A stretch of 27,362 nucleotides of DNA from Paenibacillus sp. oral taxon 786 str. D14 (GTDB lineage: Bacteria; Bacillota; Bacilli; Paenibacillales; Paenibacillaceae), in NCBI RefSeq assembly GCF_000159955.1, contig NZ_GG695983.1, positions 1-27,362 of the forward strand, written 5' to 3'. The position numbers and the translations under genes are program-made. The notes beneath the pieces are model-generated. The model was not told the DNA's origin, did not search any database, and was given only the letters and a program-made list of their open reading frames with translations. Position 1 is the first letter of the stretch; the number at the start of each line of letters is the position of its first letter. Positions 7,890 to 15,334 of the stretch are shown here, one piece after another.

Positions 7890-8861
7890 ATGCTGATTAA
7901 CGGAGTGTTTGAGGGCGGCGGGGTCAAAGGAATTTCGTTGGCTGGTGCGGTCCGGGCAGCAGAAAAGCACGGAGTGCAGTTTCATCGGGTGGCCGGAACC
8001 TCATCCGGTTCGATCGTCGCTTCGATGATTGCTGCAGGCTACACCGCAGACGAAATGAAAGAACTGATTATGACGACGTCCTTCACGAAATTTCTGAAGA
8101 GAGCGCCCCTTTTTAATTTGGCATTGATTGGTCCGGCCCTCCGGGTCCTGCTGAAAAAAGGCTTGTATGCCGGGGAAACGTTGGAGGAGTGGATCCGCCA
8201 AATTTTACTTGCGAAGGGCATCCGGACGTTTGGCGACTTGGCGCCGGGGAAGCTGACCATTATCGCCTCGGATATCACCAGTGGTAAAATCATGGTATTG
8301 CCGGACGACTTGGAAAAGATCGGCATCGACCCGGCGATGTTTGAGGTCGCCCGGGCGGTTCGCATGAGCTGCAGCATTCCGTATTTCTTTGATCCGGTGC
8401 TGCTGCGGTTGCCGCCGAAGCTGGCCAGAGGGAAGCCGTTCACCGAGCAATTTCTGCATATTGTGGATGGCGGCTTGCTCAGCAATTTTCCGCTATGGTT
8501 GTTTGATCGGGAAGAGCCGCGGCAAGGCGGGCGTCTCATTCCAACGGTCGGCTTTCAAATGGTCGGCAAAAATACGAATAAACCGCATCGAATCACCGGA
8601 CCGTTTACGATGCTGCAGGCGATCGTGGAGACGATGTTGTCCGCCCATGATGAACGGTACATCGAGCAATCCAACCGCTATCGTACCGTGAAGATTCCGA
8701 CGCTGGGCATCGGCACAACGCAATTTGATATCAGCGAGGAAGAAAGCCGGCTGCTGTTTGAATCCGGGTTTCTGGCGGGAGACCGGTTTTTCGCCAATTG
8801 GAATCTGCAGCTTTACGAGGAGCAGTTTAAGAAGTACCAACAAGCGAATAGTGCGTTCTAA
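7890..8861 (+). CDS. yqhO: patatin-like phospholipase (YqhO-like)
   Basis: Predicted lipid acyl hydrolase of 323 aa, without a signal peptide. All patatin features are present: the glycine-rich oxyanion loop GGGVKG (residues 9-14), the nucleophile elbow GTSSG with Ser38, and the catalytic-dyad Asp193 in VDGGLLSNF. The substrate is unknown; phospholipid is the family expectation. A TTG at 7872 is in frame, but SD GGAGG (7875-7879) points to ATG 7890. Gene order (mntR ... yqhO-yqhP-yqhQ) matches B. subtilis yqhO. It ends at a terminator shared with the converging yqhP. Confidence 0.88.
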   Translation: MLINGVFEGGGVKGISLAGAVRAAEKHGVQFHRVAGTSSGSIVASMIAAGYTADEMKELIMTTSFTKFLKRAPLFNLALIGPALRVLLKKGLYAGETLEEWIRQILLAKGIRTFGDLAPGKLTIIASDITSGKIMVLPDDLEKIGIDPAMFEVARAVRMSCSIPYFFDPVLLRLPPKLARGKPFTEQFLHIVDGGLLSNFPLWLFDREEPRQGGRLIPTVGFQMVGKNTNKPHRITGPFTMLQAIVETMLSAHDERYIEQSNRYRTVKIPTLGIGTTQFDISEEESRLLFESGFLAGDRFFANWNLQLYEEQFKKYQQANSAF

Positions 8862-8866
8862 TAAAA

Positions 8867-8902
8867 GCAAAGGACGGAACCGCAGCGGTTCCGTCCTTTT
8901 GC
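8867..8902. terminator. bidirectional terminator between yqhO and yqhP
   Basis: A near-perfect inverted repeat, GCAAAGGACGGAACCG / CGGTTCCGTCCTTTTGC, with a 3-base loop lies between two converging genes. It has T's on the right for the plus strand and A's on the left (T's in the minus-strand transcript), so it can stop both. Confidence 0.9.
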
Positions 8903-8905
8903 AAT

Positions 8906-9241
8906 TTAATGATATTTAGTCAAATCGTCGTCGTTTTTGCCTTTGTTGCCTTCGATAACTTGAAACGGATAAGTCTTGCGCTTCTCCGTTCGGGTTGGCT
9001 TCCGTTCTGCGGCCACTTTGGCCATCGTACGTGCGGAAGGCTTGATTTTGGGCTGCTGTGCCTTCCGGTATTTCCGCGGCGGGTATTTATAAAGCAGGAA
9101 GACGATGCCAAAGACAGCCACCGGAACAATGATACTGCTCCACTCGATTTGATGTCTGATAAACAAACCATCAATAATGTAGAACGCGACTAGAAGGACG
9201 ATGATCCAAAACATGATGCCTTGTTTTCTCATGTTACTCAT
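8906..9241 (-). CDS. yqhP: small membrane protein YqhP-like
   Basis: Hypothetical protein of up to 111 aa. Two hydrophobic segments (about residues 10-28 and 34-51) are followed by a strongly basic C-terminal half rich in Lys/Arg (about 52-90) and a short polar end. No enzyme motif is visible. The identification rests on position: B. subtilis yqhP lies between yqhO and yqhQ in the same orientation. The first ATG (9241) overlaps the stop of yqhQ as ATGA, suggesting translational coupling; a second in-frame ATG at 9232 lies at a better distance from AAAGG. Function unknown. Confidence 0.7.
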   Translation of the reverse strand: MSNMRKQGIMFWIIVLLVAFYIIDGLFIRHQIEWSSIIVPVAVFGIVFLLYKYPPRKYRKAQQPKIKPSARTMAKVAAERKPTRTEKRKTYPFQVIEGNKGKNDDDLTKYH

Positions 9242-10236
9242 CCTTTCAAGGGATCCAAAGATGTACCCACCGGCGTCTCAATAACGCCGACCTGTTCCAA
9301 TTGCGCATCCAGCTCGCGCATGCGGTTAAAGGAAGCGATCGATACTTCGACCATATCGTCGGTCGGTTCCTTTGTTGTCAACAACTGCAGCCAAAGCCCC
9401 GGATATCCAAGGAACCGCAGCACCGGAATGTCGCGAACCGCGTTAGTGAACCGCAGCATTTCGAAGGAAAGTCCGATCACAAGCGGGAGCAACAGGATCC
9501 GGATGTAGATCCGTTCCCAAACCGTGTCCCAACTGAATATCGGCAGGGAATAAATGATAACGCCAACGATCACCGTTAAGATGATAAAGCTGCTGCCGCA
9601 CCGGTAATGCAGGCGAGAGTATTTTTGCACATTGGCCGGGGTTAATTCTTCTCCCGCTTCATACGCGGAGATCACTTTATGTTCCGCTCCGTGGTATTGG
9701 AACAACCGTTTGATGACAGGGGTCTGGGACATGAGCCACAGATACCCGAGCAGCAGAACGATCTTAATGACACCTTCAATAAGCGAGTGCAGCGTCTGGC
9801 TGGCAAAAGCGTGCTGGAACAAGTACTGCTCCAAGAGCGCAGGCACCAATGTAAAAATGAGCTTTCCTACGATAAAGGACAAAATCCCCACGACTGCAAC
9901 CCCAAGCAGCATGGTGAGAGAAAAGCCGGATTCTTCTTTTTCCTTCTGTTTGGCGCGTTCTTCGGGGTCCATCTCGTCATCGGCCATCGCCTCTGCCGAA
10001 TAGTTCAGGTGTTTGGAGCCTTTGGCGCTTGCGTCAACGATGCTGACGATGCCGCGGATCAGCGGGATTTTGCGCAGCTTCTTGACCCATTCCTTATCTT
10101 CCTTGGGGACTTCCAAGAAGCTGATTTCCCCGTTTTTTCGGCGTACGGCGGTGACATTGACATATTTCCCGCCAAACATAACGCCTTCTATAACGGCTTG
10201 GCCGCCGTAAATCGTCGGTGTTGATTGTTCAGGCAA
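9238..10236 (-). CDS. yqhQ: DUF1385 membrane protein YqhQ
   Basis: Conserved integral membrane protein of 332 aa with unknown biochemical role. The family hallmark YGGQAVIEGVMFGG lies near the N-terminus, followed by a soluble segment, several hydrophobic helices (about residues 110-170 and 210-265) and the conserved YHGAEHKVISAYE with a His-rich RLHYRCGSSF, suggestive of metal binding. Start: GTG at 10245 overlaps the SD-like AGGAAGGTGA, so the in-frame TTG at 10236 is better spaced; 10245 remains possible. It forms a two-gene leftward unit with yqhP and diverges from yqhR. Confidence 0.87.
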   Translation of the reverse strand: MPEQSTPTIYGGQAVIEGVMFGGKYVNVTAVRRKNGEISFLEVPKEDKEWVKKLRKIPLIRGIVSIVDASAKGSKHLNYSAEAMADDEMDPEERAKQKEKEESGFSLTMLLGVAVVGILSFIVGKLIFTLVPALLEQYLFQHAFASQTLHSLIEGVIKIVLLLGYLWLMSQTPVIKRLFQYHGAEHKVISAYEAGEELTPANVQKYSRLHYRCGSSFIILTVIVGVIIYSLPIFSWDTVWERIYIRILLLPLVIGLSFEMLRFTNAVRDIPVLRFLGYPGLWLQLLTTKEPTDDMVEVSIASFNRMRELDAQLEQVGVIETPVGTSLDPLKG

Positions 10237-10420
10237 AGCTTTCACCTTCCTAATATATATAAGTTTGGTTTGGCATTAGCGGCAAGACATCAAGATTTGT
10301 AATGATTCCATTGTAACGGACTTTGCGGGCAAATTCTAGTTGGATTAGTCGTTTTGGAAATGTGCATACTAATCTTCAAAAAAACGCATGAAAATATTCC
10401 TTTGGAAAGGAAGGATGCGA

Positions 10421-10981
10421 ATGAAAGCGGACAAGGAGAAGATGCAAAGCCGGGTTCAACCGTGGCGTCAGCAACGCCGGGAACGCACCAACATCTGGCT
10501 GTACTCGCTGGAGATCGGTTTGTTTGCCGGATTAATTTGGGGCGGCGTGAAGGGGGTATTCTTTTATATGAGCTTTACCTCGGTGCTGCCCGGCTATTTG
10601 CTGGAGCCGTTCTTCAAAAACTCGTTCTTGCATAGTCAGGCCGGGTATTACTTGGGCTGGCTGTCGTTTATCGGATTATCCATTCTGGCGACGCTGATTT
10701 ATGTGCTGGCGTTCCGCAAGCTAAAGGGGCCAAGTCCGGGGATTTTATACGGCATCGTATGGTGGGGCATTTTATTTGGGGTGCTGGGTCCGTTGCTCGA
10801 CCTGATTCCCCCGCTGCGCGAATTGTCGCGGACGACGATCATTAGCGAGTTTTGTTTGTATTTGCTGTGGGGACTGTTCATCGGTTATACCACGGCCGAG
10901 GAATACACGGACGAGCGCGCACGTGAACCCCAAAAAGCCCGCGAGCAGGCACTTTCTATGGAGGGCGGATCAAAAAGTTAA
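10421..10981 (+). CDS. yqhR: membrane protein YqhR
   Basis: Conserved Bacillales membrane protein of unknown function, 186 aa. A basic N-terminal tail (residues 1-25) precedes four hydrophobic segments: about 28-50, 70-97, 105-127 and 143-160. [17 protein letters not shown] and [12 protein letters not shown] look like conserved family stretches. In-frame ATGs at 10388 and 10415 exist; SD AAAGGAAGG just before 10415 is best spaced for ATG 10421. It follows the divergent yqhQ and precedes aroQ, the same order as B. subtilis yqhQ-yqhR-aroQ. Confidence 0.8.
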   Translation: MKADKEKMQSRVQPWRQQRRERTNIWLYSLEIGLFAGLIWGGVKGVFFYMSFTSVLPGYLLEPFFKNSFLHSQAGYYLGWLSFIGLSILATLIYVLAFRKLKGPSPGILYGIVWWGILFGVLGPLLDLIPPLRELSRTTIISEFCLYLLWGLFIGYTTAEEYTDERAREPQKAREQALSMEGGSKS

Positions 10982-11049
10982 AGCTTCTCAAGCGACTCCT
11001 TCCTATGTTAAAATTGTTTTTGGTTATTTTTCGGAAAGGGGGAGCCGCC

Positions 11050-11493
11050 ATGTACCGCATCTTGGTGATGAACGGACCGAATTTAAACATGCTTGGCGTG
11101 CGCGAGCCCGGCGTCTATGGTTCCGAGAAACTGGTTGATATCGAAGACAATCTGAAGGAACTGGCTGCGCCAAACGGGCTGGAGTTATCCTTCTTTCAGT
11201 CCAACCACGAGGGCGAGCTGATCGACCGGATTCATGCCGCCTACGGAAATACGGATGGAATTCTGTTGAATCCAGGTGCACTCACGCATTATAGCTATGC
11301 GCTTCGGGATGCCTTGACTTCTGTGAATATCCCCGTGATTGAAGTCCATTTGTCCAATATCCACGCCCGTGAGGCGTTCCGACACCATTCGGTCATCGCG
11401 CCGATCGCTGTCGGTCAAATCTCTGGATTCGGATCCTACGGATATGAAATGGGACTACTGGCCTTAAAACGCCACTTGGAGCGGGCAAAATAA
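11050..11493 (+). CDS. aroQ: 3-dehydroquinate dehydratase, type II
   Basis: Third step of the shikimate pathway: removes water from 3-dehydroquinate to give 3-dehydroshikimate. At 147 aa it is the normal length for the dodecameric type II enzyme. Family landmarks: NGPNLNMLG (residues 9-17), the lid loop with Arg19 and the catalytic Tyr23 in [31 protein letters not shown], and the catalytic His100 in EVHLSN. An upstream in-frame start at 11005 lacks an SD; ATG 11050 has AAAGGGGGAG. Followed 52 bases later by the aminopeptidase gene, as in B. subtilis (yqhS-yqhT). Confidence 0.96.
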   Translation: MYRILVMNGPNLNMLGVREPGVYGSEKLVDIEDNLKELAAPNGLELSFFQSNHEGELIDRIHAAYGNTDGILLNPGALTHYSYALRDALTSVNIPVIEVHLSNIHAREAFRHHSVIAPIAVGQISGFGSYGYEMGLLALKRHLERAK

Positions 11494-11545
11494 ACGGAGA
11501 GATCATAAAGAAGGTTACTACCTCTATAATAAGGGAGAGTTGGTT

Positions 11546-12619
11546 ATGGCGAGTACACGTGTAGCCCGGCTCCGCGAGGCGATGACATCGCAGCAAATCG
11601 AAGCCGTACTCATCACCGGAGAAGTGAACCGCTGCTATTTGACGGGATTTACGGGAAGTTCCGGCTATGTCCTGATTACCCATCAGAAGGCCTGGTTGCT
11701 CACAGACTTCCGCTATTTAACCCAAGCTGCGGAACAGGCGCCCGGGTTCGAAATTGTGGATCACGGGGCTTCGGTTACCGGAACCATTCAAAGCTTGCTA
11801 AAGCAAGAGGGTATTGAACGGCTTGGTTTTGAAGAAGATCAGTTGGTGTATGCCACCTACCGGACGTATGAAAGCGAGCTGAAGCCGGTGAAGCTGGTTC
11901 CGCTCAGCGGGTTGGTCGAAGAACTGCGGATCTTCAAGGATGCCGAAGAATTGGCTATCCTGAAGGAAGCGGCTGAGTTGGCGGACCGGACCTTCTTGCA
12001 TATGCTCGACGTTCTGAAGCCGGGAATGAGTGAGTGGGATGCCGCTCTGGAACTGGAAACGTTCATGAAGAAGAACGGCGCCACCGGTCCTTCGTTTGAT
12101 ACGATTATGGCTTCGGGAGAACGCTCCGCATTACCGCACGGGAGAGCCAGCGAACGCATTATGCAGGCGAACGAACTGGTCACGATGGATTTCGGCGCTT
12201 TGTATAAGGGGTATTGCTCTGATATTACGCGGACGGTAGCCTTGGGAACGCCAAGCGCCAAGCTGCGTGAAATTTACGATATCGTCCTGGAAGCCCAGCT
12301 GCATACGCTGGAATTCCTTCGTCCAGGGATGACCGGACGGGAAGCTGATGCTTTGGCGCGCGACGTGATTACCCGTTACGGCTACGGCGAACAGTTCGGA
12401 CACAGCACCGGACACGGCCTCGGAATGGAAGTGCATGAGGCACCGCGCGTCTCCAAAGCGAGCGACACGGTGCTGAAGCCGGGGATGGTTGTCACCGTTG
12501 AACCAGGGATCTACCTGCCGGGAATCGGCGGCGTCCGCATCGAGGACGATGTCGTCATCACGGAAACCGGAATTCGCCGGTTGACGGAATCGACAAAGGA
12601 TTTTATTTCACTAGGCTAA
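11546..12619 (+). CDS. yqhT: M24-family Xaa-Pro aminopeptidase / dipeptidase (YqhT)
   Basis: Cytoplasmic dinuclear metallopeptidase that releases N-terminal residues before proline. It has 357 aa, with an N-terminal creatinase-like domain (about 1-130) and a C-terminal pita-bread domain. The five metal ligands are all visible: Asp215 and Asp226 (MDFG ... CSDITRT), His290 (GHSTGHGLG), Glu319 (VEPGIY) and Glu333 (RIEDD). A TTG at 11540 is in frame, but the SD AAGGGAGAG fits ATG 11546. B. subtilis YqhT occupies the same place between aroQ and efp. Exact substrate (dipeptide or longer) is not decidable here. Confidence 0.93.
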   Translation: MASTRVARLREAMTSQQIEAVLITGEVNRCYLTGFTGSSGYVLITHQKAWLLTDFRYLTQAAEQAPGFEIVDHGASVTGTIQSLLKQEGIERLGFEEDQLVYATYRTYESELKPVKLVPLSGLVEELRIFKDAEELAILKEAAELADRTFLHMLDVLKPGMSEWDAALELETFMKKNGATGPSFDTIMASGERSALPHGRASERIMQANELVTMDFGALYKGYCSDITRTVALGTPSAKLREIYDIVLEAQLHTLEFLRPGMTGREADALARDVITRYGYGEQFGHSTGHGLGMEVHEAPRVSKASDTVLKPGMVVTVEPGIYLPGIGGVRIEDDVVITETGIRRLTESTKDFISLG

Positions 12620-12722
12620 AATAGGGTTGCCGCCGGTTTTTATAAAGGACCGGATGCCCGGCTGTAGTGCGTGGTTTCGCAGGGTCTCCAAGCGTGGGGG
12701 AACAGCAGCTAACGTGAGCAGC

Positions 12723-12751
12723 TTGAAATTTGGGTATTTTTCAATTTTAAT
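12723..12751 (+). promoter_or_regulatory. sigma-A promoter of efp
   Basis: TTGAAA (12723-12728), a 17-bp spacer and TTTAAT (12746-12751) lie about 33 bases before the GTG start of efp. The 100 bases between yqhT and this promoter show no convincing terminator or conserved structure, so read-through from yqhT is possible. Confidence 0.6.
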
Positions 12752-12783
12752 ATAGGTGTTAACCCACTTGAGGAGGTACTTTT

Positions 12784-13341
12784 GTGATTTCAGTAAACGA
12801 TTTTAAAACAGGCTTGACCGTCGAGGTGGACGGCGACATTTATACGGTGCTGGAGTTCCAACACGTAAAACCGGGTAAAGGTGCAGCGTTCGTCCGCTCC
12901 AAGCTGAAAAATCTGCGGAACGGTAACATTGTAGAGAAAACGTTCCGTGCCGGCGAAACCATCAGCCGGGCGATGATTGAAAACCGCGATGTATCCTATC
13001 TGTATGCCAGCGGCCAAGAGCATACGTTCATGGATAATGAAACCTACGATCAATTTACATTGACGTCGGATCAATTGGAATGGGAACTGAACTTCCTGAA
13101 AGAAAATATGAACGTAAAAATCGTCAGCTACCAAGGCGAAATTATCGGGATCAACCTGCCAAACAGCGTCGAGCTGAAGGTTATTGAAACGGAACCGGGA
13201 ATCAAAGGTAACACGGCTACCGGCGCAACAAAGAACGCTAAAGTCGAAACCGGCTTGAACGTTCAGGTACCGCTCTTCATTAATGAAGGCGATGTACTCT
13301 TGATCGATACACGCGAAGGTAAGTATATTTCGCGGGCATAA
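12784..13341 (+). CDS. efp: translation elongation factor P
   Basis: Relieves ribosomes stalled at polyproline stretches. 185 aa: an N-terminal KOW-like domain and two OB folds. The tip loop [10 protein letters not shown] carries Lys32, the residue modified by 5-aminopentanol in B. subtilis EF-P; the beta-lysylation type of E. coli uses Lys34. No modification enzyme is encoded nearby. GTG start with SD GAGGAGGT at a good distance. Strong identity throughout, ending in a typical third domain with [11 protein letters not shown]. Confidence 0.97.
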   Translation: MISVNDFKTGLTVEVDGDIYTVLEFQHVKPGKGAAFVRSKLKNLRNGNIVEKTFRAGETISRAMIENRDVSYLYASGQEHTFMDNETYDQFTLTSDQLEWELNFLKENMNVKIVSYQGEIIGINLPNSVELKVIETEPGIKGNTATGATKNAKVETGLNVQVPLFINEGDVLLIDTREGKYISRA

Positions 13342-13359
13342 TCCCTCAGCAGTTGTTTG

Positions 13360-13392
13360 GTACAAGGCTCCGCTCCAGGCGGAGTCTTGTAC
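13360..13392 (+). terminator. stem-loop after efp without U-run
   Basis: GTACAAGGCTCCGC and GGCGGAGTCTTGTAC form a stem of about 14 pairs with one G-U pair. No T-run follows, so by itself it is more likely an mRNA 3'-end stabilising hairpin or part of a double terminator with the next stem-loop. Confidence 0.55.
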
Positions 13393-13401
13393 TAATAGGC
13401 A

Positions 13402-13432
13402 TCCTCCACCTACCTGGGTGGAGGAATTTTTG
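13402..13432 (+). terminator. rho-independent terminator after efp
   Basis: TCCTCCACC (13402-13410) pairs with GGTGGAGGA (13417-13425), followed by ATTTTTG. It cleanly separates efp from the lysC promoter 20 bases on. Confidence 0.88.
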
Positions 13433-13450
13433 TTAATATCGGCAAAACCA

Positions 13451-13478
13451 TTGACGAACTTCGGGTCTTTCGTATTAT
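13451..13478 (+). promoter_or_regulatory. sigma-A promoter of lysC
   Basis: TTGACG (13451-13456) and TATTAT (13473-13478) are 16 bp apart. The leader from about 13485 to the start codon is only some 65 bases and holds one small hairpin (GCTCC-5 nt-GGAGC, 13516-13530). That is too short for a lysine riboswitch. Confidence 0.6.
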
Positions 13479-13550
13479 ACTGGTTTAAAGCGTTACTGGA
13501 TTCAATGGGTTGAACGCTCCGACTTGGAGCACCATTAGGGAGGGTCTGAC

Positions 13551-14804
13551 TTGGCTTTATACGTGATGAAATTTGGAGGCAGCTCTGTAGGCGATACGGA
13601 GCGCATACAACGCGTCGCCCGGCGGGTTGTAGACAAACAGCAGGAAGGGCATCAGGTGATGGTGGTCGTCTCCGCGATGGGCGACACGACGGACGATTTG
13701 ATCGATCAAGCGAAGCTGATTAATCCGGACCCACCTTTGCGGGAAATGGATATGCTGTTGACGACCGGTGAGCAAATCTCGATCGCGTTGATGGCGATGG
13801 CTATCGATGCGCTGGGCGCCAAGGCCGTTTCTTATACCGGTTGGCAAGCGGGCTTCCGCACGGAGGCGGAGCATGGCAAAGCACGCATTACCGATATTAA
13901 GCCGGAGCGGGTGCTCAAGTCGTTGGAAGAGGGATATATCGTTATCGTTGCCGGCTTCCAGGGCTTGACTGAGGACGGGGAGATTACGACGTTCGGGCGC
14001 GGCGGTTCGGATACGACGGCCGTTGCCTTGGCTGCGGCGACAAAGGCGGATTATTGCGAGATTTATACCGATGTGGACGGCGTGTATTCTACCGACCCGC
14101 GGATCGTAAAGAATGCCCGCAAGCTGAACGAAATCTCATACGACGAGATGCTTGAGCTCGCGAACTTAGGCGCGGCGGTCCTGCATCCCCGTGCGGTGGA
14201 ATATGCGAAGCACAATAATGTACGGCTCGTCGTCCGCTCCAGCTTTAACAATCATGAAGGTACGGTCGTGAAGGAGGAAGTCAATATGGAACAAGGTGTG
14301 GTAGTCAGCGGGATCGCGTATGATAAGAACGTGGCCCGAATCAGCATATTGGGCGTATCGCACGTGCCCGGCGTACTGGCGAAGGTGTTTGGCTCTCTGG
14401 CTGAGGCCAAGATCGACGTGGACATCATCGTCCAAAGCGGCGTAACGGATGGTAAAGCGGATTTCTCCTTTACAGTAGCTCTGTCCGATTGCGACAAGGC
14501 AGTGAAGGTGTTGGAAGGGATCCGTAACGAGCTGCCTTACGAGAAGGTCACCTCTCAGGAAGGGCTTGTGAAGGTTTCGATCGTAGGCGCAGGGATGGTC
14601 AGCCATCCGGGCGTTGCGGCACAAATGTTTGAAGTGATCTCCAAGCAAGGCGTCAATATCGAGATGGTCAGCACCTCCGAAATTAAGGTGTCCTGCGTGA
14701 TTGAAGGAAGCAAGCTGAACGATGTCGTGAAGGCCTTGCATACGGCATATGGTCTGGATGCGGAGACCACCGCATTTGTTGGCGGTCCGCAGGAGCGGCG
14801 TTAA
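13551..14804 (+). CDS. lysC: aspartokinase II (aspartate kinase, LysC type)
   Basis: Phosphorylates aspartate, the first step to lysine, diaminopimelate, threonine and methionine. 417 aa: a kinase domain (about 1-240) with KFGGSSVGD (residues 7-15), GFQG and TTFGRGGSDTTA, then two ACT regulatory domains (about 265-400) with SILGVSHVPGVLAKVF and VSIVGAGMVSHPGVAA. Length and organisation match B. subtilis LysC, which is feedback-inhibited by lysine. TTG start, SD GGGAGGG six bases upstream. An internal SD and ATG within the gene imply a second, shorter product. It stands alone with its own promoter and terminator, between efp and yqhV, where B. subtilis has no such gene. Confidence 0.93.
   Translation: MALYVMKFGGSSVGDTERIQRVARRVVDKQQEGHQVMVVVSAMGDTTDDLIDQAKLINPDPPLREMDMLLTTGEQISIALMAMAIDALGAKAVSYTGWQAGFRTEAEHGKARITDIKPERVLKSLEEGYIVIVAGFQGLTEDGEITTFGRGGSDTTAVALAAATKADYCEIYTDVDGVYSTDPRIVKNARKLNEISYDEMLELANLGAAVLHPRAVEYAKHNNVRLVVRSSFNNHEGTVVKEEVNMEQGVVVSGIAYDKNVARISILGVSHVPGVLAKVFGSLAEAKIDVDIIVQSGVTDGKADFSFTVALSDCDKAVKVLEGIRNELPYEKVTSQEGLVKVSIVGAGMVSHPGVAAQMFEVISKQGVNIEMVSTSEIKVSCVIEGSKLNDVVKALHTAYGLDAETTAFVGGPQERR
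14286..14804 (+). CDS. lysC: internal in-frame start: aspartokinase beta subunit
   Basis: A perfect SD, AAGGAGG (14271-14277), lies eight bases before an in-frame ATG at 14286, codon 246 of lysC. Translation from here gives a 172-residue protein made of the two ACT regulatory domains only. In B. subtilis aspartokinase II the beta subunit is likewise made from an internal start at codon 246 of lysC, giving an alpha2-beta2 enzyme. The SD is seen directly; the double product is inferred from that precedent. Confidence 0.8.
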   Translation: MEQGVVVSGIAYDKNVARISILGVSHVPGVLAKVFGSLAEAKIDVDIIVQSGVTDGKADFSFTVALSDCDKAVKVLEGIRNELPYEKVTSQEGLVKVSIVGAGMVSHPGVAAQMFEVISKQGVNIEMVSTSEIKVSCVIEGSKLNDVVKALHTAYGLDAETTAFVGGPQERR

Positions 14805-14840
14805 TCCGCATAACAAGCAACTTAAGAACGGGAAAAAAGG

Positions 14841-14878
14841 AATCCCTCGAAGCGAATCGCTTCGGGGGATTTTTTTTT
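14841..14878 (+). terminator. rho-independent terminator after lysC
   Basis: AATCCCTCGAAGCG pairs with CGCTTCGGGGGATT around a three-base loop (one G-T pair), followed directly by a run of nine or more T's. Textbook form. Confidence 0.95.
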
Positions 14879-14939
14879 AATAAATAGAGATTTTCAGGCA
14901 TATCGTTAAGAGAACAGATGGGACAAGAAGGAGGTATAT

Positions 14940-15206
14940 ATGCTTGATAAATTCGTGACAAGCATGGCGGCCTTGCGAATTTTTTCGGGTACGATCGAAA
15001 TTCTAGCAGCGCTGCTTATGCTGAAGCTGGGCAGGGTAGATAAGGCGCTGGCCGTAAATTCGGCGCTGGCGTTCGTCGGCCCGACCATTCTGCTTGTCAC
15101 CACGTCGATTGGACTTGCCGGTATGGCCGACAAATTGTCGTGGGGAAAGATGGCATGGATCGGGTGCGGGGTGACTTGTCTCTTAATCGGCATTTTGAAG
15201 AAATGA
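14940..15206 (+). CDS. yqhV: small membrane protein YqhV (DUF2619)
   Basis: 88-residue protein with three hydrophobic segments (about residues 10-28, 38-60 and 68-86) and short charged turns. No catalytic motif. The family is found in Bacillales, and in B. subtilis yqhV lies directly before spoIIIAA, as here. Near-perfect SD AAGGAGG seven bases before ATG 14940. Function unknown; a sporulation link is only suggested by position. It ends before the sigma-E promoter of the spoIIIA operon, so it need not be co-expressed with it. Confidence 0.85.
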   Translation: MLDKFVTSMAALRIFSGTIEILAALLMLKLGRVDKALAVNSALAFVGPTILLVTTSIGLAGMADKLSWGKMAWIGCGVTCLLIGILKK

Positions 15207-15218
15207 TAGAGTTCCCTA

Positions 15219-15246
15219 GCATATTGATCAAGTACAAGCATACACA
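15219..15246 (+). promoter_or_regulatory. sigma-E promoter of the spoIIIA operon
   Basis: GCATATT (15219-15225) matches the sigma-E -35 consensus (KMATATT), and CATACACA (15239-15246) closely matches the -10 (CATACA-T), with a 13-bp spacer. It lies about 90 bases before spoIIIAA, an operon known in B. subtilis to be transcribed by sigma-E RNA polymerase in the mother cell. Confidence 0.8.
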
Positions 15247-15334
15247 TGTGATATAGCAAAAAACAATCCAAATAAGAGAAAGCAAACCAGGCGGTATGGA
15301 CATGCATGAAAGTAAGAGTTTTGGGGGTACGCCT

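Noticed and set aside
10365..10371. CATACTA, a possible sigma-G -10, before yqhR
   Set aside because: The bases 17-18 bp upstream (TGGATT) fit the sigma-G -35 poorly, and yqhR has no known forespore role.
12620..12722. Terminator after yqhT (CCGG repeats around 12632-12670)
   Set aside because: The CCGG arms give only 4-bp pairing and no T-run follows in the right place.
13551..14804. Assignment of the aspartokinase to the DapG or ThrD (YclM) type
   Set aside because: Length, ACT arrangement and the internal start at codon 246 favour the LysC type, although paralogue typing by eye is not certain.
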